Shown here: piece by piece, positions 1 through 9,885 of the stretch
Layout: each line of letters opens with the position of its first letter
Position numbering within the stretch: the stretch's first letter is position 1
NCBI RefSeq assembly: GCF_000601455.1
Contig: NZ_AZQP01000006.1
Coordinates: 1-64,000 of the forward strand
Length of the DNA: 64,000 nt
Source of the DNA: Fervidicella metallireducens AeB
GTDB lineage: Bacteria; Bacillota; Clostridia; Clostridiales; Caloramatoraceae
Direction: 5' to 3'
Notes under the pieces: generated by a model
Databases searched by the model: none
What the model saw: the letters and a program-made list of their open reading frames with translations, nothing else
What the model was told of the DNA's origin: nothing
Position numbers and translations under genes: made by a program

Positions 1-25
1 CCATAGATTTTAGGAGGGAACTATA

Positions 26-1102
26 ATGAATGAAGCAAGATTAAAGCGAGTACTTTGGGAAATGGAAGCAAGAAATCTACCACAGATGTTAGTTTCTGAC
101 CCTGCAGCTATTTTTTATCTTACTGGAAAATGGATTCATCCTGGTGAGAGAATGCTGGCACTATATATAAATGTAAATGGCAATAATAAATTGTTTATTA
201 ATGAATTGTTTCCTGTATATGAGGATTTAGGAGTGGAAAAAGTTTGGTTTAATGATACTCAAGATTCTGTTGAAATCCTTTCAAGGTATGTTGATAAAGA
301 AAAGCCAATGGGTATCGATAAGAACTGGCCAGCACGCTTTTTATTAAGACTTATGGAACTAAAGGGTGGAAGTACATTTGTTAATGGTTCAGTAATATTG
401 GATAGAGTCAGAATGTGTAAAGACGAAAATGAAAAAGACCTTATGAGGGAAGCTTCAAGAATAAATGATTTAGCAGTGGATAGAATGATTAAATTGATTC
501 CGCAGATGTATACAGAAAAGAAAATGGCTTTAGAACTTCAAAGTATATATGAGGAATTAGGAGCAGAAGGGTTTTCATTCGATCCAATAATAGCCTATGG
601 AGCAAATGCCGCAGATCCTCATCATGAGCCTGATAACTCAACAGTTAAAGAGGGAGATAGTATCATAATAGATATAGGGTGTAAAAAGAATTCATATTGT
701 TCTGATATGACAAGAACAGTATTTTATAAAAAAGTATCTTCAAAATCAAAGGAAGTTTATAATGTTGTTTTAGAAGCTAATAAAAGGGCAATTGAACTTG
801 TAAAGCCAGGTGTCAGGTTTTGCGATATAGATAATGCTGCAAGAGAATATATTGAAAAAGCTGGGTATGGGAAGTACTTTACTCATAGAACAGGACATTC
901 AATAGGAATAGAGGTACACGATTTTGGTGATGTTTCTTCCATAAACACTGATAGGGTAGAGCCAGGAATGATTTTTTCGATAGAACCAGGTATATATCTA
1001 ACGGGGGAAGTTGGGGTCAGAATTGAGGATTTAATTCTTGTCACTGAAGATGGCTGTGAAGTTCTTAATAAGTATGATAAAGAATTAATAATCGTAGAGT
1101 GA
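26..1102 (+). CDS. Xaa-Pro aminopeptidase/dipeptidase family (M24B)
   Basis: A 358-residue cytosolic metallopeptidase that cleaves bonds before proline. An N-terminal creatinase-like domain (about 1-125) is followed by a pita-bread catalytic domain (about 135-355). All five dinuclear metal ligands are visible: D216 in IIDIG, D227 in SDMTR, H291 in GHSIG, E320 in IEPG and E334 in RIEDL. The ATG has a strong Shine-Dalgarno site (TAGGAGGG) eight bases upstream. A terminator follows at once, so this is the last gene of its transcript; what lies upstream is outside the window. PepP versus PepQ specificity cannot be decided from sequence. Confidence 0.93.
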   Translation: MNEARLKRVLWEMEARNLPQMLVSDPAAIFYLTGKWIHPGERMLALYINVNGNNKLFINELFPVYEDLGVEKVWFNDTQDSVEILSRYVDKEKPMGIDKNWPARFLLRLMELKGGSTFVNGSVILDRVRMCKDENEKDLMREASRINDLAVDRMIKLIPQMYTEKKMALELQSIYEELGAEGFSFDPIIAYGANAADPHHEPDNSTVKEGDSIIIDIGCKKNSYCSDMTRTVFYKKVSSKSKEVYNVVLEANKRAIELVKPGVRFCDIDNAAREYIEKAGYGKYFTHRTGHSIGIEVHDFGDVSSINTDRVEPGMIFSIEPGIYLTGEVGVRIEDLILVTEDGCEVLNKYDKELIIVE

Positions 1103-1110
1103 TAATTATA

Positions 1111-1153
1111 GAAACTAGCCTTAAAATGTAGAATTTGAGGCTAGTTTCTTTTT
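1111..1153 (+). terminator. Intrinsic terminator after the Xaa-Pro peptidase
   Basis: A ten-base stem GAAACTAGCC/GGCTAGTTTC is followed by a run of T. Confidence 0.85.
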
Positions 1154-1197
1154 GGTAGCAAAATTCGATTAATATAAACAAAATTATACAAATTATA

Positions 1198-1226
1198 TTG
1201 ATTTCATGCATTATTTCTGTTATTAT
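1198..1226 (+). promoter_or_regulatory. Promoter for the acetate transporter gene
   Basis: TTGATT and TATTAT are separated by 17 bases, matching a housekeeping promoter. The predicted start near 1233 leaves a leader of about 120 bases. The leader contains a very strong Shine-Dalgarno site (GGAAGGAGGG, 1263-1272), a ten-codon mini-ORF at 1286-1318, and a pairing of TGGTAG (1287-1292) with CTACCA (1332-1337) that would cover the mini-ORF start. Confidence 0.55.
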
Positions 1227-1355
1227 TTTTAATGCGTGTATTTTTTTATCGAATTTAAAGTTTGGAAGGAGGGCAAAGTTTCTTAATGGTAGTTATTTAT
1301 ATAATGGAATTATGTTAAATTTATATTTTTTCTACCAGAAGAGACGAATTTATTT

Positions 1356-1973
1356 ATGGCGAATAACGAAAATAAAAGTGTACAAATCGTAGCAGCTGAT
1401 CCATCAGCACTAGGACTATTTGGTCTTGCAATGGTAACACTTGTTGCATCATCACAAAAACTTGGATTTACATCAGGAGAGGCTTTTTTAATTCCTTGGG
1501 CCTTATTTTTAGGAGCGTTTGCCCAATTATTTGCATGTATAAATGATTCAAAGCATAATAATACTTTTGGAACTACAGCATTTGGAGGATATGCATTTTT
1601 TTGGTTCGCTGTTGCAACATCATGGCTTATAAAAAACGGAGTATTTGGAGAAACTTTAAAGTCAAACGTTGACCCAAAACAGTTAGGAATAGCTTTTGTT
1701 GGATATTTAATATTTTCTTTATATATGACTGTTGGAGCTATGGAAACTCATAAAGTTTTATTTTCTATATTTGTATTAATAGACTTTTTATTTATAGGTT
1801 TATCATTTTCAACACTTGGAATAATGAAAGAAGCAGCACATGAATTAGCTGCATGGTCAGAATTGCTGATATCATTACTTTCATTCTATGGTTCAGCAGC
1901 GGCTGTACTAAATAAACATTTTGGTAGAGTATTTCTACCAGTTGGAAAACCCTTTGGAATATTTAAAAAGTAG
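1356..1973 (+). CDS. satP: Acetate uptake transporter, GPR1/FUN34/YaaH (SatP) family
   Basis: A 205-residue integral membrane protein with about six hydrophobic segments, probably moving acetate or succinate with protons across the cell membrane. The family signature near the N-terminus appears as DPSALGLFGLA. Length fits the family (about 190-210). The start MANNENKSVQ fits, but the ribosome site before it (AGAAGAGACG) is poor, while a much better one lies 85-90 bases upstream in front of a ten-codon mini-ORF. It is a single-gene transcript with its own promoter and terminator. Acetate handling agrees with the pta-ackA pair at 39.5-41.8 kb. Confidence 0.88.
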   Translation: MANNENKSVQIVAADPSALGLFGLAMVTLVASSQKLGFTSGEAFLIPWALFLGAFAQLFACINDSKHNNTFGTTAFGGYAFFWFAVATSWLIKNGVFGETLKSNVDPKQLGIAFVGYLIFSLYMTVGAMETHKVLFSIFVLIDFLFIGLSFSTLGIMKEAAHELAAWSELLISLLSFYGSAAAVLNKHFGRVFLPVGKPFGIFKK

Positions 1974-1980
1974 TTTTTAA

Positions 1981-2018
1981 AACACCTTATCGGACATTAT
2001 CCGATAAGGTGTTTTTTT
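1981..2018 (+). terminator. Intrinsic terminator after satP
   Basis: A perfect 13-bp stem (AACACCTTATCGG with its complement), a 7-base loop and a run of seven T. Confidence 0.95.
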
Positions 2019-2099
2019 AGAATAAAACCATTTTTAATTCACATATTATTTATGAGACCCCGAGTTAAGTATAGAGTAATTTAATAGAGGTGGAAAGAA

Positions 2100-5027
2100 A
2101 TGTCGTTTAAAAAGGGTATGATATATAGTGGTTTTCAGTTGACAGAAGAGGTGGAATTAAATGAAATAAATTCTATTGGGAGGTTATTTAACCATTTAAA
2201 AAGTGGCGCAAGACTTTTCGCAATACAAAATGGTGATGATAATAAGGTGTTTTCAATTACATTTAGAACACCTCCAGATGATAACACAGGCTTGACCCAT
2301 ATATTGGAACACTCTGTGTTGTGCGGTTCACGAAAGTTCCCAGTCAAGGATCCATTTGTAGAGCTTGCCAAGGGATCACTAAATACTTTTCTTAATGCTA
2401 TGACTTTTCCAGATAAAACAATGTATCCAGTAGCAAGCAGGAATGAAAAAGATTTTTTGAATTTAATGGATGTATATTTGGATGCGGTTTTTTATCCCCG
2501 AATATATAGTCAACCGGAAATTTTTATGCAGGAAGGTTGGCATTACAGTTTAGAAAATGAAAAAGATGAAATAGAATACAAAGGTGTTGTTTACAATGAA
2601 ATGAAGGGAGCATTTTTGTCTCCAGAGTCACTACTTTTTAGAAAGGCAAGAGAATCAGTTTTTCCTGATACTCCATACAAATTTGAAGCAGGTGGTGATC
2701 CAGATTATATACCATCTCTTACATATAAACATTTTGTTGATTACCATGACAAATATTATCATCCTTCTAACAGTTATATATATCTTTATGGGGATTTTAA
2801 TTTAAATGATAAATTAAAATTTTTAGATGAAAAATATTTAAGGTATTTTGACAAGAAAAAAATCGATTCAGATATAAAATATCAAGAAGGATTTGATAAA
2901 ATTAAAGATTTAAAATTCGTATATCCTATTTCACCTGAAGAGGATGTTTCAGATAAAACTTATTTTGCTTTAAATTTTGCAACTACTTTTTCAACCGATG
3001 TAGAAACTAATCTTGCTTTAGAAATACTTGAATATTTGCTTATGGAAACACAAGCCTCTCCATTGAAAAAAGCCCTAATAAGTGCTAATTTGGGAAAGGA
3101 TGTTATTGGCAGTTACAATGGAGGTATATTACAGCCTATATTTACAATAGCAATCAAGAACTCAAACATTGAAAAAAAGAATGAATTTATAAATCTGGTT
3201 TATAAAACCCTTAATGAGTTGGTTCAAAATGGTATAGATAAAGAACTGATTGAAGCATCCATCAATAGAAAAGAGTTTAATTTAAGGGAGGGGGATTATC
3301 AAGGATATCCAAAGGGTTTATTATACGGAATTAAGTCTATGGATACATGGCTATACGATAAAGAACCATGGTTACCACTACAATATGAAAAATTATTAGT
3401 TAAAATAAAGAAAGGTTTATCATTAAATTATTTCGAGGAACTCATAAATAAATATATATTAAACAACAGCCATGCTTCAATAATAACATTGTTTCCCCAA
3501 AAAGGATTTTATGAAGAAAAGCTAAAGAAACTTAAAGAAAAATTAAGTGAGTATAAGAAAACCTTGTCAGCTTCAGAGTTAAGTAAAATTATTGAAGATA
3601 CAGAAAGACTAAAACAGATACAGGAGGCTCAAGACGATAAAGATGATGTTGAAAAAATACCTCTATTAAAAATCAGTGATATAAACAGAAATGCAGAGAA
3701 ATTGCCGATTATAGAGAGTTATGAAAAGGATATAAAAATATTATTTCATCCAATATTAACTAATAAAATTTCCTATGCAAGATTATTGTTTAACACAAAG
3801 GGGGTTCCTATTGAACTGATTCAGTACGTTACTTTATTGTCAGGGATTTTAGGTAAATTAAATACTAAAAAGTATAATTATACTGAATTAGCTAATTTAA
3901 TAAATATATACAGTGGGGGAGTAGGATTTAAAACAGAAGTATATATCGAAAAAGGCGACGATGAAATATATCATCCTAAGTTTACTATTGAGATGAAATT
4001 CATGAATGATAAAATAACAACTTTGTTTGAATTAGTTGAGAATATTATAGTTGAAACAAACTTTAATGATAAACAGAGACTCAAGGAGATAATACAGGAA
4101 ATTAAATCAAGACTTGAAATGAGCTTATACGAAAATGGGCATATGGTTGCAGCAAGCAGATTAGTTTCATATTTTTCTCCATCAGGAAAGTATATAGAAA
4201 TAACTACAGGATTGAGTTTTTATAAGTTTATTGTAGATTTAGAAAAAAACTTTAATAATAAGTCTGAGGAAATCATCAAAAACCTTATTTTTGTATCAAA
4301 GGTTATTTTTAATAAGTCTAATTTAATTATAAGTTTTACTTCTTCTGAGGAGGACTATGATGCTTTAGTAAAAAATCTTCCGCTGCTCTTAAGGAATCTT
4401 AAAAACGAAAAAGTTGAAGAGCATAAGTATGAGTTTATTTTAGAAGCTGAAAATGAAGGATTAATATTACAATCAGGGGTTCAATATGTTGCAAAGGGAT
4501 TTAATTATATAAAGTTAGGTTTTAATTATTCAGGAAGTATACAAGTATTGAAAGGAATAATTAATTTAGATTACTTGTGGAACAGAGTCAGATTACAGGG
4601 TGGTGCTTATGGTTGCTTTGGGGTTTTTGAAAAAGGCGGGAATATGTACTTTACATCTTACAGGGATCCAAACTTAAGTGAAACTTTAGATGTCTATAAT
4701 AAAGTATATGAGTTTATAAAAAATTTTAATGTTAATGATAGGGAAATGACGAAATATATTATTGGAACAATCAGTAAGCTTGATTATCCCTTAAGTCCAG
4801 CAATGAGGGGACAGCAGGCAACTGCAAATTATTTAAGGAAAATAACCTATGATGATATACAAAGAGAAAGGGATGAGATTTTAAATACAAATCAGAAAAA
4901 GATAAGAGAATATAGTGAGCTTCTTTTTGAAGTTATGCATAAAGACTATATTTGTGTTGTTGGGAATGAAGAAAAACTTAATGAAACAAATAAGATGTTT
5001 AAAAAAATAATAAATGTTATAGGGTAA
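2100..5027 (+). CDS. M16C (presequence protease/insulinase-like) zinc metallopeptidase
   Basis: A 975-residue peptidase, the usual length for the M16C family. The inverted zinc motif HILEH sits at residues 67-71, giving zinc ligands H67 and H71 and catalytic E70. Two M16 repeats with the M16C-associated middle region make a chamber that degrades peptides in the cytosol. The substrate in clostridia is not established. Start chosen by the site GAGGTGG a few bases upstream. It stands alone, and ends at a hairpin shared with the convergent truA. Confidence 0.92.
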   Translation: MSFKKGMIYSGFQLTEEVELNEINSIGRLFNHLKSGARLFAIQNGDDNKVFSITFRTPPDDNTGLTHILEHSVLCGSRKFPVKDPFVELAKGSLNTFLNAMTFPDKTMYPVASRNEKDFLNLMDVYLDAVFYPRIYSQPEIFMQEGWHYSLENEKDEIEYKGVVYNEMKGAFLSPESLLFRKARESVFPDTPYKFEAGGDPDYIPSLTYKHFVDYHDKYYHPSNSYIYLYGDFNLNDKLKFLDEKYLRYFDKKKIDSDIKYQEGFDKIKDLKFVYPISPEEDVSDKTYFALNFATTFSTDVETNLALEILEYLLMETQASPLKKALISANLGKDVIGSYNGGILQPIFTIAIKNSNIEKKNEFINLVYKTLNELVQNGIDKELIEASINRKEFNLREGDYQGYPKGLLYGIKSMDTWLYDKEPWLPLQYEKLLVKIKKGLSLNYFEELINKYILNNSHASIITLFPQKGFYEEKLKKLKEKLSEYKKTLSASELSKIIEDTERLKQIQEAQDDKDDVEKIPLLKISDINRNAEKLPIIESYEKDIKILFHPILTNKISYARLLFNTKGVPIELIQYVTLLSGILGKLNTKKYNYTELANLINIYSGGVGFKTEVYIEKGDDEIYHPKFTIEMKFMNDKITTLFELVENIIVETNFNDKQRLKEIIQEIKSRLEMSLYENGHMVAASRLVSYFSPSGKYIEITTGLSFYKFIVDLEKNFNNKSEEIIKNLIFVSKVIFNKSNLIISFTSSEEDYDALVKNLPLLLRNLKNEKVEEHKYEFILEAENEGLILQSGVQYVAKGFNYIKLGFNYSGSIQVLKGIINLDYLWNRVRLQGGAYGCFGVFEKGGNMYFTSYRDPNLSETLDVYNKVYEFIKNFNVNDREMTKYIIGTISKLDYPLSPAMRGQQATANYLRKITYDDIQRERDEILNTNQKKIREYSELLFEVMHKDYICVVGNEEKLNETNKMFKKIINVIG

Positions 5028-5035
5028 AACTAAAG

Positions 5036-5062
5036 TTCCCATCAAAATATGATGGGAATTTT
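5036..5062. terminator. Bidirectional terminator between the M16C protease and truA
   Basis: Nine-base stem TTCCCATCA/TGATGGGAA with a five-base loop, T-rich on the plus side and on the minus side beyond the truA stop codon. Confidence 0.8.
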
Positions 5063-5797
5063 AGTATTCTACTTCCATCAGGAAAAGTCCCTGGGCAGGT
5101 GCAGTTGGACCTGCAAGGCTTCTATCCTTTGCTTCCATTATTTTTTTTATTTCCTGAGGCGGAATCTTTCCTAATCCTACTTCTAATAAAGTGCCCACAA
5201 TAATTCTGACCATATTATAAAGAAAACCGTTACCATGAAAAGAGATATTTATATTGTCGTCTATAACTTCAAAATTTATTGAATAAATTTTCCTAATAGT
5301 TGATTTTTTCTTGGATTTAAGGGATGTAAAGCTTTTAAAATCATGTTCTCCAAGAAAAATTCAGCAGCTTCCTTCATTTTGTTAATATTAAGTTTATCTT
5401 TAACATGATAGGAGTACTTCCTTGTAAATACATCATGTCTTTTTTTATTACATATTTTGTAAAGATAGATTTTGCTTTTTGCATTATATCTTGAGTGAAA
5501 GTTTGGATCTACATCCTCAACAGATTTAACAACTATATCATGTGGTAAATATTCATAGCAGTAATCTAGAATCTCACAACTTGAAAGTTTAGAATTTGTT
5601 TTAAAGTTAGCTATTTGATTTTCGGCATGGGTTCCTGCATCAGTTCTACCAGATCCGATTAGCTCAATTTCCTCCTTTGTTAATCTGCTTAACACATTTT
5701 CAATTTTACCTTGAATAGTATCATCGTTATCACTTAATCTTTGCCATCCTTTATATTTTGTTCCATCATATTGAATTGTCAATTTAAAATTTTTCAT
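5061..5797 (-). pseudogene. truA: tRNA pseudouridine(38-40) synthase TruA, one-base frameshift
   Basis: TruA makes pseudouridine at tRNA positions 38-40. The start at 5797 (MKNFKLTIQYDG) has TAAGGAGAA before it. The catalytic Asp lies in GSGRTDAGTHA. The frame holds to FFLE, near residue 148, then runs off into unrelated residues. Adding one G to the GG pair at 5350-5351 (plus-strand CC) restores [11 protein letters not shown] and the rest of the protein, including [12 protein letters not shown] and the C-terminal GLFLMEVEY, stopping at 5061-5063. The repaired product is 245 residues, normal for TruA. A sequencing error is the likeliest cause; a real mutation cannot be excluded. Confidence 0.9.
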
Positions 5798-5835
5798 AGG
5801 ATTCTCCTTATTAAATATTAGTTTTGCGCATATTA

Positions 5836-5864
5836 ATACTAAATTATTTTTTGGATTTATGCAA
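5836..5864 (-). promoter_or_regulatory. truA promoter
   Basis: On the minus strand TTGCAT and TAGTAT are separated by 17 bases, about 40 bases before the truA start. Confidence 0.5.
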
Positions 5865-5965
5865 TATCTATACAATTTATGATTTTTATAAATAAATCTC
5901 TTTTAATAAAATTTTAGACTATAAATTAGAAAAATATGAAAATTTTTATTTCAAAAGTTTTATTG

Positions 5966-5994
5966 CTTTTTTTATGAAACATATGTGATATAAT
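5966..5994 (+). promoter_or_regulatory. purL promoter (extended -10)
   Basis: TGATATAAT is an extended -10 (TATAAT at 5989-5994); the -35 is only a T-rich sequence. The leader to purL is about 70 bases and shows no purine riboswitch or clear PurR box. Confidence 0.55.
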
Positions 5995-6073
5995 AGCTGT
6001 ATAACGAAATATAAAATTAATAAATTAAAAAATATTCGATATGATAAATAAAAAATGAAAGGAGACAAATTAT

Positions 6074-9000
6074 ATGAACGATATGGTTCGAAGGTTATAT
6101 GTAGAAAAAAAAGAAGGTTTTAATGTTGAAGCAAAAAGTTTATTGAAGGAAATTAAAAATACCTTGGGGATCAAAGGATTTGAAAATGTAAGAATATTCA
6201 ATAGATATGATATTTCTGGAATTAATGATGAGGAATATTTAAGGGCAAGAAATACAATCTTCTCAGAACCACCTGTTGATAATGTTTTTGATGAGCATCT
6301 TGATGTAAGTGATAATGAGAAGATATTTGCAATTGAGTATTTGCCTGGACAATATGATCAAAGGGCAGATTCAGCTTCTCAATGCGTTCAAATACTTACA
6401 CAAAAGGAAAGACCAATTGTTCATTCAGCGAAGGTTATTGTTTTAAAGGGAGATATAAATTCAGAAGAATTTAAACAAATAAAGGGGTATTGTATAAATC
6501 CGGTTGATTCTAGAGAAGCATCTTTAGAAAAACCAAGTTCACTGGAATTGGAAGAATTAGTACCAGAAGATGTTGAAATAATCGACAGATTTATTAACAT
6601 GGATGAAAAAGAATTAAAAAACTTTCTTATTACTCATGGACTTGCAATGAGTTTTGAGGATTTAGTGTATGTAAATAATTATTTTAAAAATGTAGAAAAA
6701 AGAAATCCATCTATTACAGAAATTAAGGTAATAGACACATATTGGTCAGATCATTGTCGTCACACTACTTTCCATACGAAAATTAATAAAGTTGATATAA
6801 AAAGTGGAAAGTTAACTACTCCAATAAGCATATCATATGAAAATTATTTAAAATCAAGAGAATTTGTTTATGGTAAAGAGGGAAAGGATATATCATTAAT
6901 GGATATTGCGGTTATAGGAATGAAAGAACTAAGAAAAAAAGGATTGCTGGATGATTTAGATGTTTCAGATGAAATAAATGCATGCAGTATAGTTGTAGAT
7001 GTAGATGTAAATGGAGCAAGTGAGAAATGGTTGGTAATGTTTAAGAACGAAACACATAACCATCCTACTGAAATTGAACCATTTGGTGGAGCTGCTACTT
7101 GTCTTGGTGGAGCAATAAGAGACCCATTATCAGGAAGAGGTTATGTATATCAGGCAATGCGTGTTACTGGAAGCGGTGATCCAAGAACAAGAATAGAAGA
7201 TACATTACCAGGAAAATTGCCGCAAAGAAAAATAACAACTGAAGCAGCTAATGGATACAGTTCATATGGCAACCAAATAGGCCTTGCTACAGGTCAAGTA
7301 GCTGAAATATATGATGAAGGTTTTATAGCAAAAAGAATGGAGGTTGGGGCAGTAATTGCGGCAGCTCCAAAGGAGAATGTAGTACGTGAAAGACCGGTGG
7401 ATGGAGATGTTGTAATATTAGTTGGTGGAAGAACTGGAAGAGATGGCTGCGGAGGGGCTACAGGTTCTTCAAAGGAACATAATGAAGAATCTATATTAAC
7501 TTGCGGTGCAGAAGTACAAAAAGGTAATGCTCCAACTGAGAGAAAAATACAAAGACTTTTTAGAAATCCAGAGGTAAGTAGATTAATTAAGAAATGTAAT
7601 GATTTTGGAGCAGGAGGGGTTTCTGTTGCCATAGGTGAGCTTACTGATGGTTTGGAAATCAATCTTGATTTGATACCTAAAAAATATGAAGGATTAGATG
7701 GAACTGAACTTGCCATATCAGAGTCTCAGGAAAGAATGGCGGTTGTTGTATCAAAGGAAAATGCAGAATCTTTTATAAGATTTGCAAATGAAGAGAATCT
7801 TGAAGCAACAATTGTAGCTGAAGTGAAATCTCATAATAGGTTAAAGATGACCTGGAGAGGAAAAACAATTGTAGATATAAGCAGAGACTTTTTAAATACA
7901 AATGGAGTTAAACAGGAAACAGATGTTGTTGTTGAAACACCAATAGAAGGTGAAAATTATTTCCAAAAGGCATTAATTGGTAATGTATCTACAAATATTA
8001 ATGTTAAAGAGGCATGGCTTAATACATTAATGGATCTTAATGTTTGCGGACAAAAAGGTCTAGTTGAAAAGTTTGATAGTACCATAGGTGCAGGAACGGT
8101 TATAATGCCATTTGGCGGCAAGTATCAATTAACTCCATCTGAAGCCATGATAGCAAAAATTCCTATTTTAAAAGGGGAAACTAAAACTGCAACAATTATG
8201 TCCTATGGTTATAACCCCAAATTGGCAAAATGGAGTCCATTTCATGGTGCAGTATATTCAATAGTTGAAGCAGTTTCAAAGATTGTGGCTGTAGGTGGGG
8301 ATTATAGAAAAACCAGGTTAAGTCTTCAAGAATATTTTGAGAAATTAGGTAATATTCCTGAAAAATGGGGCAAACCATTTAGTGCATTGTTAGGTGCTTA
8401 TTATGTTCAAAACAGGCTTAATATACCTGCTATTGGTGGAAAAGACAGTATGTCAGGAACATTTAAGAACTTAGACGTACCCCCAACACTTATTGCATTT
8501 GCTGTTAATGTAATAAATACAGATAAAGTTATTTCGCCAGAATTTAAGAACGTAAATAGTAAGGTTGTTATAATACCGGTAACAAGAGATGAATTTGAAC
8601 TTCCTGATTTTGAAGTTCTAAAGAAAAATTATATGAGAGTATATGAACTAATAAATGAAGGAATGGTAAATGCAGCTCATACCATAAGAATGGGTGGTGT
8701 AGCAGAAGCTATAAGCAAGATGAGCTTCGGAAATAAAATCGGTTTTAAATTTATAAATGATATAGATGTAAAAGAATTATTTACACCTGACTATGGTTCA
8801 ATAATATTAGAAATGGATAATAGTGTTAATTTAGATGAAGCTTTAAAAGACATAGATTATAAACTTATTGGTGAAACAAAGGAAGAGTCAGTTATTACAA
8901 TATGTGGATTAGATATAAAGATAGATGAAATGATTGAAAGCTGGATGGGCGTACTGGAAAATATATTCCCCATAAAAACGGAAATCATAGAAGAAACTCC

Positions 9001-9853
9001 AATTGATAAAATATATAACAAGGGTAAAATAATCAGACCTTCCATTAGTCTTCCAAAGCCAAGGGTTCTTATAACGGTATTTCCAGGAACTAACTGTGAA
9101 TATGATTCGGTAAGAGCTTTTGAAAAAGCAGGTGCACATGTAGATACTGTTATATTTAGAAATTTATCCTCCAAAGATATCGAAGACTCTATTGATACTA
9201 TGGTTAAATTCATTGATAATTCTCAAATTATAATGATTCCAGGTGGATTTAGTGCAGGAGATGAGCCGGATGGTTCAGGTAAATTTATAGCAACGGTCTT
9301 TAGAAATCCTAGGATAAAACAAGCAGTTATGAACTTAATTAAAAATAGAGATGGCTTAATGCTTGGAATATGTAATGGATTTCAGGCTTTAATAAAACTA
9401 GGATTAGTTCCATATGGTGAAATAGTTGATGTTGATTGTACATGCCCTACATTGACTTACAACAAGATAGGTAGACATCAGTCAAAAATAGTAAGAACCA
9501 AGGTTGTTTCTAATTTATCACCATGGTTTAACAATGTTAATGTTGGTGATATTCATACTATTCCTATATCACATGGAGAAGGCAGATTTATTGCAAGTAA
9601 AGAATTTATTGAAAATCTTTTTGAAAAGGGTCAGATTTCTACTCAATATGTTGATTTTGAAAACAGACCAACATACGATATTGATTTCAATCCAAATGGT
9701 TCTTATGAAGCTATTGAGGGAATTACAAGTCCAGATGGGAGAATATTAGGTAAAATGGCACATTCAGAAAGAATTGGAGATAATATATTGAAAAATATTC
9801 CTGGCAATAAAGACCAAAGACTCTTTGAGGCTGGTGTTAATTATTTTAAATAA
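6074..9853 (+). CDS. purL: Phosphoribosylformylglycinamidine synthase, single-chain
   Basis: Converts FGAR to FGAM with ATP and glutamine, the fourth step of purine synthesis. At 1259 residues it is the large fused form: two AIRS/PurM-like synthetase halves (for example FKNETHNHPTEIEPFGGAAT and IGGKDSMSGTF) and a C-terminal class I glutaminase with the nucleophile C1100 in GICNGFQ and a conserved His-x-Glu region near SHGEGRF. Start has AAAGGAGA upstream. It is transcribed alone; no other pur gene lies nearby, which is unusual because most Firmicutes keep purL in a pur operon with separate purS and purQ. Confidence 0.96.
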   Translation: MNDMVRRLYVEKKEGFNVEAKSLLKEIKNTLGIKGFENVRIFNRYDISGINDEEYLRARNTIFSEPPVDNVFDEHLDVSDNEKIFAIEYLPGQYDQRADSASQCVQILTQKERPIVHSAKVIVLKGDINSEEFKQIKGYCINPVDSREASLEKPSSLELEELVPEDVEIIDRFINMDEKELKNFLITHGLAMSFEDLVYVNNYFKNVEKRNPSITEIKVIDTYWSDHCRHTTFHTKINKVDIKSGKLTTPISISYENYLKSREFVYGKEGKDISLMDIAVIGMKELRKKGLLDDLDVSDEINACSIVVDVDVNGASEKWLVMFKNETHNHPTEIEPFGGAATCLGGAIRDPLSGRGYVYQAMRVTGSGDPRTRIEDTLPGKLPQRKITTEAANGYSSYGNQIGLATGQVAEIYDEGFIAKRMEVGAVIAAAPKENVVRERPVDGDVVILVGGRTGRDGCGGATGSSKEHNEESILTCGAEVQKGNAPTERKIQRLFRNPEVSRLIKKCNDFGAGGVSVAIGELTDGLEINLDLIPKKYEGLDGTELAISESQERMAVVVSKENAESFIRFANEENLEATIVAEVKSHNRLKMTWRGKTIVDISRDFLNTNGVKQETDVVVETPIEGENYFQKALIGNVSTNINVKEAWLNTLMDLNVCGQKGLVEKFDSTIGAGTVIMPFGGKYQLTPSEAMIAKIPILKGETKTATIMSYGYNPKLAKWSPFHGAVYSIVEAVSKIVAVGGDYRKTRLSLQEYFEKLGNIPEKWGKPFSALLGAYYVQNRLNIPAIGGKDSMSGTFKNLDVPPTLIAFAVNVINTDKVISPEFKNVNSKVVIIPVTRDEFELPDFEVLKKNYMRVYELINEGMVNAAHTIRMGGVAEAISKMSFGNKIGFKFINDIDVKELFTPDYGSIILEMDNSVNLDEALKDIDYKLIGETKEESVITICGLDIKIDEMIESWMGVLENIFPIKTEIIEETPIDKIYNKGKIIRPSISLPKPRVLITVFPGTNCEYDSVRAFEKAGAHVDTVIFRNLSSKDIEDSIDTMVKFIDNSQIIMIPGGFSAGDEPDGSGKFIATVFRNPRIKQAVMNLIKNRDGLMLGICNGFQALIKLGLVPYGEIVDVDCTCPTLTYNKIGRHQSKIVRTKVVSNLSPWFNNVNVGDIHTIPISHGEGRFIASKEFIENLFEKGQISTQYVDFENRPTYDIDFNPNGSYEAIEGITSPDGRILGKMAHSERIGDNILKNIPGNKDQRLFEAGVNYFK

Positions 9854-9854
9854 A

Positions 9855-9885
9855 ATAATGGACTGCTAAGGCAGTCCATTATTTG
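9855..9885. terminator. Bidirectional terminator between purL and rqcH
   Basis: Twelve-bp stem (ATAATGGACTGC with its complement) with loop TAAG. The stem includes the stop codon of the convergent rqcH gene. Confidence 0.85.

Noticed and set aside
1198-1392. 64-codon open frame before satP
   Set aside because: It starts at the promoter -35, overlaps satP out of frame and lacks a ribosome site; composition looks like chance AT-rich frame.
5876-6073. Guanine riboswitch or PurR box before purL
   Set aside because: No conserved riboswitch core or pair of PurR boxes in the 70-base leader.
7294-7716. 140-codon frame antisense to purL
   Set aside because: Low-complexity Ser/Pro/Thr-rich translation typical of an antisense shadow; no ribosome site.
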